NCBI GenBank assembly: GCA_964453155.1
Contig: CAYVQU010000256.1
Location: 1-5,810 of the forward strand
Reading direction: 5' to 3'
DNA length: 5,810 nt
DNA from: CAYVQU01 sp964453155
Lineage (GTDB): Bacteria; Chloroflexota; Anaerolineae; Anaerolineales; UBA11858
The notes beneath the pieces are model-generated. The model saw nothing but the letters and a program-made list of their open reading frames with translations. It searched no databases and was not told the origin of the DNA. Position 1 is the first letter of the stretch. Each line of letters begins with the position of its first letter. The position numbers were made by a program, and so were the translations under genes. Positions 1 to 5,766 of the stretch are shown here, in pieces.

Positions 1-17
1 GTCATCCTCTGGGATTG

Positions 18-132
18 CACCTGACCTGCCTCACGGCAGGGGGGTACGCGGGGCGATTTGCTTGGTCTGGTTTCAGTATGAAAGTAATTCGGGGCAAAAT
101 CGGGCAGGCAGGTGAACATCTTGTTAGCCAGC
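18..132 (+). repeat. attC-like recombination site, left end not seen
   Basis: Imperfect inverted repeat at the left edge of cassette 1. The left arm CACCTGACCTGCC (18-30) pairs with GGCAGGCAGGTG (103-114), leaving A24 unpaired. A second inner stem pairs GATTTGC (55-61) with GCAAAATC (94-101). The site ends in GTTAGCCAGC (123-132), the same right outer box that closes the site at 3678-3687. Between the arms lies GGTACGCGGGGCGA (43-56), which differs at one base from the motif at 4576-4589 in the third site. The layout, with bulged inner arms, a variable centre and a terminal GTT box, is that of an integron attC. The partner left outer box (ending in AAC) is not visible in bases 1-17 and may lie outside the window or be diverged. 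Confidence 0.6.
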
Positions 133-175
133 AGCCCACGCGAACATGCTCATATTAATCATATACATTTCGTTA

Positions 176-205
176 CTGCCATTTTGAAAGCTGTGTGGAT
201 ACAAT
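176..205 (+). promoter_or_regulatory. Possible sigma70-type promoter for the TIR-WD40 gene
   Basis: TACAAT (200-205) matches the -10 consensus at five of six positions. CTGCCA (176-181) matches four of six -35 positions, with an 18-bp spacer. It would start transcription near 212 and give a leader of about 60 nt before the ATG at 273. It lies inside the cassette, downstream of the recombination point, so the gene could be expressed without an array promoter. The -35 match is weak and the assignment is tentative. Confidence 0.35.
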
Positions 206-272
206 AATCCTGGTTTTTCGCTTTATCCCACGCATGTACAATCAAACTTACGCTACTGACAGGTGATTCCAT

Positions 273-3200
273 ATGGCCGATGTATTTCTTTCCTATTCCC
301 GCAAAGATACAGATTTTGTCAAAAAACTCCACGAATCTTTGAGCACCGAAGATTATGAGATATGGGTGGATTGGGAAGGTATCCCCCTGACCGCCGACTG
401 GTGGGCTGAAATCGAAGAGGGCATTGAAGCCGCTGATACCTTTGTGTTCATCATCAGCCCGGATTCCGTCGAGTCCCAGGTCTGCGGACAGGAACTGGAT
501 CACGCCGTCGAGAAGAATAAGCGCATCATGCCGGTGGTCTACCGGGATACCAAAGATGTGCCCCCCAGTCTATCCCACTTGAACTGGATATTTTGCCGGG
601 AGAGTGATGATTATGAGGCTTCTGTCCAGGCACTGATCGAGGCCATGAACACCGACCTAGACTGGGTCAAAGCCCACACCCGCCTGACCCAGCGGACAGT
701 GGAGTGGGAGAAGTATGAGAAGCACGAGAGCTACCTGCTCCGGGGTATCGACTTGGAGGATGCCGAGGGCCGCCTGGGTGAACGTGACAAAATCCCAGCC
801 CTGACGGAAGTGCAAATTGAATACATCCAGGCCAGCCGCAAGAAACAAGATGCCGATATCCAGCGGGAATTAGAACAGGCCCAGGCCCTGGCCGATGAGC
901 AGCGTCAGCGTGCCGATGAACAGACCCTATTTGCCAAACGCTTGAAACGCTTCATTGTTGGTCTGGTGGTGTTATTGCTGATGGTAGTAGGGGCGTTAAT
1001 CTATTCAAACTATCAAACCAAAGTGGCCAACACTCGCAACCTGGTCGCAGGAAGCTTGCAGGCCTTTAATCAAGGGGAATACCACCTCTCCAGGCTTTTA
1101 GCCGCAGAAGCCATTAAAATTGTTCCTCGGGTGGGGAAGGAAAACGAAGCGATCGGAAAAATCAAGTACAAAACCCAGTATGTAAAAGTTGCCCAGGTGA
1201 TTTTCGATCATGAAGATGGTGGGATTTTATCTTGGCATCCGAATGGCCGTTATATCGCTGTTGGTAGTATAGATGGCAATATCAGCCTTTGGGATTGGGA
1301 GAGTGATGAACAAATCGCAGTTTTTGAAAGAGATTTTGGCTCGATATATGAATTGGAATGGCACCTGAATGGAAAATACCTTGCGGTAGGTACAGATTAT
1401 TATGATGAGGCTGATCAACGCATCGAGCGCTTTGAGATCTGGGATTGGGAATTGGGTCGGCTAGTAGCTGAGTTGGAAGGTACTGATTTTGCATCTTTTT
1501 TTGCTTGGCATCCAAACGGACAATACCTTGTAGTAGCGCAAAATGTTTTGGATGAAAATACCGGGCAACAAAGTGGACAGATTATCATTTGGGATTGGGA
1601 ACGAGATGAACTAACTTTAGGTGATAAATTCAATAATGAAGCAATTTGGCTATTAACTCGGAATCCCAATGCCCAATACCTGGCAGTGGGACTTGAAAAC
1701 TGGGCAGACGAAACCTATCGACTAAGCATCTGGGATGTAGATTCTGGCGATGAGATGATTTCCCTTGTCACTGACACGCCTATATTCCAATATATTTGGC
1801 ACCCAAACGGACAGTATATTGCGGGCCTGACGGCAGATGGTCATATTATTTTTTGGGATTGGAAAAGCGGTGAGCAACTAATCAAGTTGAACGAAGATTT
1901 AACCGGAGTTGTTAATCTGGTATGGCACCCAGAAGGCCAATATATTGCCTTGGCTTTAGATGATCGAAATGATATTTTCATTTGGGATTGGGTAAAGGGT
2001 GAAAAGCTGATGACTTTAGATGGGCATTCAGAACAAGTCATAGATTTAGCCTGGCACCCAGATGGCCGCTACTTGAGTTCAGTCTCATTTGGATATGGTG
2101 ATTTTGATTTATATAGTGAGCTTCCACAATTTAATGGGAATATCATAATCTGGGACACCGAATATTACGAGCAGGTTCAGCAGATCGATAATGTGTCTGG
2201 ATCAGCTTTACATCCAAATGATCGTTATCTTGCAATGTTCTCTAATGATGACAGCGTTATTGTTTGGGATGCGGATCGTGGGGAACAAATCGCCCAGCTT
2301 GAACGTCAGCAAATGAAAAACATAATCCATGGTAACAATGCTGGCTTGGCCTGGCATCCGAACGGTCGCTACCTTGCTTGGGGAACGATAGATTTTTATG
2401 ATCAAAATCAACCAAGCATCGGATTGATTACAATCTGGGATTGGGAGCGAGGTGAACAGGTAGCCGTGTTAGATGGAAGTAGCGAAGCTGTTCTCAGCCT
2501 GGATTGGAATCCCGATGGCCAAACCCTGGCAGTTCTAGAAGGCTATAATCGTGATCAGGCCCGGATTACGATTTGGGATTGGGAGAATGGCAAACCAGCA
2601 GCAATGATAGGTCAGTATCCTAACTTATTTGGATCCCTAACTTGGCATCCAGATGGTCGCTATCTGGCTTTTTCACATGTGAAGATTATTGATGAAATCA
2701 GTGGGGTTGATAATGGTCAGGTTATCATCTGGGATTATGATCTCGGAAAAGAGTTAAAAATACTGGAAGCAGACTCTACAGTGGGACCCTTTCGCAGCTT
2801 TGTCTGGCACCCAGATGGTCACGCGCTCGCAGCAGGAACAGAATCTGGATACATTATCATCTGGGATTTGATGAGTGGTAAACAATTAGTTTCCCTGGAT
2901 ACCCAATCATTATCTCTCAATGACTTGGCCTGGCATCCTGAAGGAAATTACTTGGCAGCATCGTTAAATCAATCCAATGAAATATTGCTGAGCGGCCGCA
3001 TTATTATCTGGGATGCACAAACATATGAACAAATTTCCATATTAGAAGCACCTACGAATGATTTTGATGATTTGTTCTGGAATCCTGGAGACCATACCCT
3101 TGTAGCAGAATCAGACCAAGCAGTTTTCTTATGGCCTGAAATATTAGCATTCGATCTTTGTGAGGGTGCGATATTTAATCTAACCATCGAAGAGTGGATT

Positions 3201-3503
3201 AAGTATCGGCCTGGTGCAATTTACAAACCCACCTGTGAGAATCTTCCTGCACCTGAAATTCCCACTGCGTCATTCGATGAGTTCATTTATGCGCTACCAT
3301 CTAATCTGAAAAATTTGTCAATTTCGAATGTTCCCGATTATTTTGTCTATACCGTACAAGGGCGCTTGAAAATTTTGGGCTTCATCATCTTGGTTTTGGT
3401 GGTCGTGGTCGCCATTTTGTGGGGTGTTTTTACCCTGCTTCGGCGTTTATTCCGAAAATTGCGGAGGCCTAAGAAAAGCGCAGTATCACCCGAATCGGTT
3501 TAG
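273..3503 (+). CDS. TIR domain / 14-blade WD40 protein with two transmembrane helices
   Basis: Likely a membrane-anchored signalling or defence effector. Residues 1-125 are a TIR domain: FLSYSRKD at 5-12, the SPDS segment at 62-65, and a CxxEL motif whose E74 matches the catalytic glutamate of NAD-cleaving TIRs. A helical linker (about 128-190) with the LLRG..L..AE pattern and a charged coiled coil (about 186-225) lead to a transmembrane helix at 227-244. A short helical LLAAEA segment (about 258-285) precedes 14 WD40-like repeats (about 310-962). After these come C963 and C988, then a second transmembrane helix (about 1034-1056) and a basic tail. No P-loop NTPase lies between TIR and WD40. 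The start is fixed by AGGTGA (261-266) and an in-frame TGA at 264. It is alone in its cassette. TIR NADase activity and an anti-phage role are inferred from family knowledge; the ligand sensed is unknown. Confidence 0.9.
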   Translation: MADVFLSYSRKDTDFVKKLHESLSTEDYEIWVDWEGIPLTADWWAEIEEGIEAADTFVFIISPDSVESQVCGQELDHAVEKNKRIMPVVYRDTKDVPPSLSHLNWIFCRESDDYEASVQALIEAMNTDLDWVKAHTRLTQRTVEWEKYEKHESYLLRGIDLEDAEGRLGERDKIPALTEVQIEYIQASRKKQDADIQRELEQAQALADEQRQRADEQTLFAKRLKRFIVGLVVLLLMVVGALIYSNYQTKVANTRNLVAGSLQAFNQGEYHLSRLLAAEAIKIVPRVGKENEAIGKIKYKTQYVKVAQVIFDHEDGGILSWHPNGRYIAVGSIDGNISLWDWESDEQIAVFERDFGSIYELEWHLNGKYLAVGTDYYDEADQRIERFEIWDWELGRLVAELEGTDFASFFAWHPNGQYLVVAQNVLDENTGQQSGQIIIWDWERDELTLGDKFNNEAIWLLTRNPNAQYLAVGLENWADETYRLSIWDVDSGDEMISLVTDTPIFQYIWHPNGQYIAGLTADGHIIFWDWKSGEQLIKLNEDLTGVVNLVWHPEGQYIALALDDRNDIFIWDWVKGEKLMTLDGHSEQVIDLAWHPDGRYLSSVSFGYGDFDLYSELPQFNGNIIIWDTEYYEQVQQIDNVSGSALHPNDRYLAMFSNDDSVIVWDADRGEQIAQLERQQMKNIIHGNNAGLAWHPNGRYLAWGTIDFYDQNQPSIGLITIWDWERGEQVAVLDGSSEAVLSLDWNPDGQTLAVLEGYNRDQARITIWDWENGKPAAMIGQYPNLFGSLTWHPDGRYLAFSHVKIIDEISGVDNGQVIIWDYDLGKELKILEADSTVGPFRSFVWHPDGHALAAGTESGYIIIWDLMSGKQLVSLDTQSLSLNDLAWHPEGNYLAASLNQSNEILLSGRIIIWDAQTYEQISILEAPTNDFDDLFWNPGDHTLVAESDQAVFLWPEILAFDLCEGAIFNLTIEEWIKYRPGAIYKPTCENLPAPEIPTASFDEFIYALPSNLKNLSISNVPDYFVYTVQGRLKILGFIILVLVVVVAILWGVFTLLRRLFRKLRRPKKSAVSPESV
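1200..3158 (+). repeat. Fourteen WD40-type repeats, probably two seven-bladed propellers
   Basis: Within the TIR protein, a WHPxGxYLA segment followed 20-40 residues later by an IIIWDWE-like strand recurs 14 times. The first tryptophan of the series is residue 321 and the last blade ends near 962. Several blades are degenerate (NPNAQY in blade 4, LHPNDRY in blade 8, WNPGDH in blade 14). Blades 2, 3, 7, 9, 11 and 13 carry longer insertions between the two strands. Fourteen is twice seven, which fits a tandem pair of seven-bladed propellers. At the DNA level the strings TGGGATTGGGA and TGGCA(T/C)CC recur, but the blades are clearly diverged, so there is no sign of very recent expansion. Propellers of this kind usually bind proteins. 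Confidence 0.8.
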
Positions 3504-3559
3504 AGTCCTCCAGTTGAACGTAAAGAATGTTTGAGCGTTACAAAAGAAAGTAAGACAGT

Positions 3560-3687
3560 GCTGGCTAACCTCGCGTGGAGCGGAATGGCTAACGCCATGG
3601 GCAACGCGGCGCAATTTTTCAAGTCGGCTGTTTTGCCAAGAATGCTTCAGGTCAAAACGCCATCCGCTCACGCAACCGTTAGCCAGC
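3560..3687 (+). repeat. attC-like recombination site between cassettes 1 and 2
   Basis: A 128-bp inverted repeat. The outer boxes GCTGGCTAAC (3560-3569) and GTTAGCCAGC (3678-3687) are perfect complements. The inner left arm GCGTGGAGCGGAATGGC (3573-3589) pairs with GCCATCCGCTCACGC (3659-3673), leaving one G (of 3577-3578) and one A (of 3584-3585) unpaired on the left arm. An inner alternative stem pairs GGCTGTTTTG (3626-3635) with CAAAACGCC (3653-3661), again with one extra base on the left. The centre holds ACGCGGCGC (3604-3612), shared with the site at 4534-4668. Unequal arms with the bulges on one side are the hallmark by which integron integrases choose the folded strand. The outer boxes deviate slightly from the textbook GTTRRRY consensus. 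The expected crossover lies between 3678 and 3679. Confidence 0.75.
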
Positions 3688-4659
3688 ATATTTTAGACCG
3701 CAATCGGTAAAAAGGAATAATTATGAATTTTAAGAAATGGATAAAACCTGAAAGAGCAATACCCGGCGCAACAATTTTGTGTGCGTTTATTGCAGAAGCA
3801 CTTGAGTTGTTTGGAATTATCGAATTAAGCCTTGGTGAGCAGATCATTTTAATATTGGTCGGTTTGCTGGCAATTGATGCATTAACAGAACGACTCACTG
3901 TTTTGGAAGGGATTAAAAATGAAATTAAATCCATAAACATTCCGAAATCAGGTTCCAAGTATTTCTTGAAACACAGAAAAGATTTGCCAAAACTAGAAGA
4001 AAGATTGGAAAATGCAAAAGCATTAGATATTTGTGGTCATTCTTTGTTAGCAATATCAACGCAGAATACTGATTTGATTCAAGAGAAATTGAAAAGTGGT
4101 TGTGATATTAGAGCTCTTATCCTAAATTCAAGTGATGAAAAATTAATGGAAATGTCTTGTAATTTTGTAGGAGATTATTCACCAACTACTCTAGCAAGAG
4201 AAATCAGAACGAGCATAAGTTCATTCTTAGCCTTTCCAAAATATGAAAACTCAGGAACATTAGAAATTAGAATTTACGACTATCCTTTAGCGCATAATAT
4301 TCTTATTGTTAACGGTTTATATGAAAATGGGAACATGAGGGTAGAACCATATATCACAAAGAGAAGAGCTCCAACAAACCCCGGTTTTGATGTACATAAA
4401 AGCGATGATCCTGTATGGTTTGAAGTCTTTTATAAAGAATTTAACGATCAATGGGATATGGCTACTCCTTTGAATGATGTAATCTCAAAATTGGGCTTAT
4501 GAATTAAAAGTGTGTTTGTCTATTGTGCCAAAAGCTGGCTAACCCAAGTTGGAGCAGACCCGGCTTCGCCTGGGAGGTACGCGGCGCGAGAAGCCCAGCT
4601 AGAAATGGTGAGTTAGGATGCTCTGTGAGCAAGAGCCGCCGGGTCTGCTCAACAAACCG
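3679..4659 (+). mobile_element. Integron-type gene cassette 2 (membrane PLD-like protein)
   Basis: A unit of about 0.98 kb, a normal cassette size, between the inferred crossovers at 3678/3679 and 4659/4660. It contains one + strand gene and ends in its own attC-like site. Its start with the preceding G, GTTAGCCAGC (3678-3687), is the exact reverse complement of the left outer box of its terminal site (4534-4543). The leader before the start codon is only about 44 nt and shows no convincing promoter, so expression probably depends on upstream transcription. The coding part is markedly AT-rich compared with cassette 1 (about 30 per cent GC over 4081-4140 by hand count), which suggests a separate origin. 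Confidence 0.65.
3723..4502 (+). CDS. Two-helix membrane protein with degenerate phospholipase-D-like domain
   Basis: Function not established. The N-terminus has two hydrophobic segments (about 13-33 and 38-54, the second containing an LLAIDAL stretch), probably a membrane hairpin. A charged helix follows (about 56-100). The C-terminal region (about 100-245) resembles one lobe of a PLD-like fold of the DUF5919 kind: a LDICGHSL strand (102-109), then GCDIRALILN (127-136), a helical stretch, LEIRIYD (181-187), then AHNILIVNG (191-199). That last segment sits where active PLDs have HxKxxxxD, but His is shifted and both Lys and Asp are replaced by Asn, so catalysis of the usual type is unlikely. 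AAAGGA (3711-3716) and an in-frame TAA at 3708 support this start. It is the only gene of its cassette and AT-rich. A membrane-linked nucleotide- or lipid-sensing role, possibly in defence, is conceivable. The fold assignment is pattern-based and moderate. Confidence 0.75.
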   Translation: MNFKKWIKPERAIPGATILCAFIAEALELFGIIELSLGEQIILILVGLLAIDALTERLTVLEGIKNEIKSINIPKSGSKYFLKHRKDLPKLEERLENAKALDICGHSLLAISTQNTDLIQEKLKSGCDIRALILNSSDEKLMEMSCNFVGDYSPTTLAREIRTSISSFLAFPKYENSGTLEIRIYDYPLAHNILIVNGLYENGNMRVEPYITKRRAPTNPGFDVHKSDDPVWFEVFYKEFNDQWDMATPLNDVISKLGL

Positions 4660-4668
4660 TTGTGCGGC
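4534..4668 (+). repeat. attC-like recombination site between cassettes 2 and 3
   Basis: A 135-bp imperfect inverted repeat. The left outer box is GCTGGCTAAC (4534-4543). The inner left arm TTGGAGCAGACCCGGC (4549-4564) pairs fully with GCCGGGTCTGCTCAA (4638-4652) except for one extra G (of 4551-4552) on the left arm. The right outer box is GTTGTGCGGC (4659-4668), different in its outer part from the left box, as expected when it belongs to the next cassette. TTGGAGC...GCTCAA arms are a familiar form of the L''/L' pair in attC sites. The centre contains GGTACGCGGCGCGA (4576-4589), nearly identical to 43-56 in the first site. Expected crossover between 4659 and 4660. Confidence 0.78.
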
Positions 4669-4708
4669 ATAAAGTTCACCTGAATGGTATCAAAAGGAAA
4701 AAAAATAG

Positions 4709-5407
4709 ATGAAAATAATGGTCATTACGGGAGCAAGTAGCGGGGTGGGAAAATCAGCAGCTATCCGATTTTCTAATGAAGGCTATCAGGTGTGTGCATT
4801 GGCTCGGAGTTTTGAGAAGTTAGGTGCTCTAGAGCAGGAGAGTTCTGGCAAAATTCAACCGTTTCAAACGGATGTATCCGATTCGAGCTCCGTAGAAGAA
4901 ACTTTTGCAAGAATAATCGAAGATTATGGCAGCATTGATGTGCTGATAAACAATGCTGGGGTGACTGGTGGTGGTCAATCAGTTGATAACGAATTGATTG
5001 ACCGTATCATTGATACCAATTTGAAGGGTGCAATCTACTGCACATATGCTGTGATTCCATCAATGCAACAGAAAGAGTTTGGTCATATCATAAATATTGC
5101 TTCAATAGCAGGAGTAGATATTTCCCATCAGGGAAGCGATGGACTCTATACTGCGTCGAAACATGGCATGGTTGCGTTTAGTGAGGCAATTGGTAAGAAG
5201 TTCAGACGAGATGGAATATTAGTAACCGCATTATGTCCTGGTGGCATTGATACACCGTTATGGAGTGTAGATAACCCATATCCGCATGCTGAAAGTGAAA
5301 TGATTCGGCCAGAAGAAGTTGCGGATTTGATCGCATATATTTTGGTTCAACCGAAACGTACACTTTTCAAGAATGTAATCTTTGTTCCGGTGATTGAGCA
5401 ATGGTGA
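4709..5407 (+). CDS. Short-chain dehydrogenase/reductase (classical SDR)
   Basis: NAD(P)-dependent oxidoreductase, cytoplasmic, acting on an alcohol or carbonyl substrate that cannot be named. All classical SDR signatures are present: the nucleotide-binding TGASSGVG (7-14), a cofactor-selecting region with R33 that suggests NADP(H), D55 in a TDVSD segment, NNAG (81-84), N104, S132 in the SIAG segment, YTASK giving catalytic Y147 and K151, and PGGIDTP (177-183). The N104-S132-Y147-K151 tetrad is intact. At 232 residues it is within the usual 230-260 range, with no signal peptide or membrane helix. ATG 4709 is preceded by AAAAGGAAA (4692-4700) and directly by an in-frame TAG, so no upstream start is possible; ATG 4718 is an alternative but worse placed. 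It is the sole gene of cassette 3. Relatives include YdfG-like and 3-oxoacyl-ACP reductase-like enzymes. Confidence 0.93.
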   Translation: MKIMVITGASSGVGKSAAIRFSNEGYQVCALARSFEKLGALEQESSGKIQPFQTDVSDSSSVEETFARIIEDYGSIDVLINNAGVTGGGQSVDNELIDRIIDTNLKGAIYCTYAVIPSMQQKEFGHIINIASIAGVDISHQGSDGLYTASKHGMVAFSEAIGKKFRRDGILVTALCPGGIDTPLWSVDNPYPHAESEMIRPEEVADLIAYILVQPKRTLFKNVIFVPVIEQW

Positions 5408-5596
5408 TGGAACTGGCATTGGTAATTAATCATCTTCTCTGAGCGGCAATCTGAATTCGAGATAAAGTACGAATACTAAAATCGAGTAGTCCTTTGTAAG
5501 AATAGAGCGCAGCCTTTGCCAAGATTTTTGTTCGCAATCGAATTATTTTCTCGGCAAAAGCTGCTTCGTTCAAAATCAGTTCTGTAATGCAAAAGC

Positions 5597-5659
5597 GGTC
5601 ATCGCATTTTTTCTGAAAACCCAAAAATGAAGCCGCATCTTGTAAAAAATGCGATCACC
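5597..5659. repeat. 16-bp inverted repeat with 31-nt loop
   Basis: GGTCATCGCATTTTTT (5597-5612) and AAAAAATGCGATCACC (5644-5659) are reverse complements except for one C-C mismatch (5600/5656). The loop is 31 nt. A long loop and A/T bases at the loop side of the stem are unlike a standard intrinsic terminator, which has a GC stem followed by a T run. It might still act as a terminator or RNA-stabilising hairpin 3' of the SDR gene, or be a remnant of a small mobile element. It lacks the outer boxes and shared core of the attC-like sites. Confidence 0.6.
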
Positions 5660-5696
5660 TTCAACATAGTTATTAGTGGTGTGTTAAAAATAAATC

Positions 5697-5727
5697 TTGT
5701 TCAATGTCGTAAGGCAAAGGTTATAAT
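5697..5727 (+). promoter_or_regulatory. Possible outward promoter in the cassette 3 tail
   Basis: A perfect -10 hexamer TATAAT (5722-5727) lies in AT-rich DNA. The upstream TTGTTC (5697-5702) matches only three of six -35 positions, with a 19-bp spacer. It points toward the end of the cassette and so toward whatever follows. Perfect -10 boxes occur by chance in AT-rich DNA, so this is a weak call. Confidence 0.25.
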
Positions 5728-5756
5728 TTTTAGTGATGGTAATGAAAAAATCCGCG

Positions 5757-5766
5757 GCCGCACAAC
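5757..5766 (+). repeat. Candidate left outer box of the attC site ending cassette 3
   Basis: GCCGCACAAC is the exact reverse complement of GTTGTGCGGC (4659-4668), the box at the start of cassette 3. In the two preceding units the left outer box of the terminal site is likewise the exact reverse complement of the unit's own start, so this match was predicted before it was looked for. No TTGGAGC-like inner arm follows at the usual 3-6 nt; the only similar string, TTGGAGT, is at the very window end (5804-5810). Confidence 0.45.

Larger units (their letters stand above)
124..3678 (+). mobile_element. Integron-type gene cassette 1 (TIR-WD40)
   Basis: This unit is bounded by the inferred crossover points, after the G of GTTAGCC at 123 and after the G at 3678. 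It holds a single gene in + orientation followed by its own attC-like site. The first bases of the unit, with the preceding G (GTTAGCCAGCA, 123-133), are the exact reverse complement of the left outer box near its end (TGCTGGCTAAC, 3559-3569). This is what is expected if start and end were joined as one attC in an excised circle. At about 3.55 kb it is several times larger than typical cassettes of 0.5-1 kb. Boundaries are inferred from known attC logic, not from an observed recombination event. Confidence 0.6.
5408..5756. other. Non-coding tail of cassette 3
   Basis: About 350 bp between the SDR stop codon and the presumed outer box at 5757. No reading frame here has a convincing start and ribosome-binding site. 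The longest is on the minus strand (5430-5624), begins with TTG and has no Shine-Dalgarno sequence. The stretch holds an inverted repeat (5597-5659) and an AT-rich segment with a TATAAT box (5722-5727). It is long for a cassette tail and could hold a remnant of a lost gene or a non-coding RNA, but nothing shows this directly. Confidence 0.5.

Noticed and set aside
146..187. Short hydrophobic leader peptide frame upstream of the TIR gene (13 codons)
   Set aside because: There is no ribosome-binding site before ATG 146, it would lie upstream of the inferred transcription start, and there is no attenuator structure.
3560..4668. The inverted repeats as plain transcription terminators
   Set aside because: They are 128-135 bp long, have large structured centres, share outer boxes and a core motif across sites, and have no T run after the stem. 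A terminator reading does not explain the bulged arms or the matching outer boxes.
3560..4668. A CRISPR array or insertion-sequence ends
   Set aside because: The repeats are few, about 1-3.5 kb apart and inverted within each site, and there is no transposase gene or target-site duplication. Neither model fits.
273..5407. The three genes as one defence operon
   Set aside because: Each gene sits in a separate unit with over 200 bp and a large inverted repeat between them, their base compositions differ, and the SDR has no evident link to TIR signalling.
5430..5624. 64-codon open frame on the minus strand after the SDR gene
   Set aside because: It starts with TTG, has no Shine-Dalgarno sequence upstream, shows no recognisable domain, and overlaps the inverted repeat. 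Not enough to call a gene.
2992..5761. Two GCGGCCGC (NotI-like) sites, at 2992-2999 and 5754-5761, as possible cloning-vector traces
   Set aside because: The first lies inside an intact WD40 blade, and the second overlaps a box predicted from cassette structure. No vector sequence adjoins either, so they are most likely natural.
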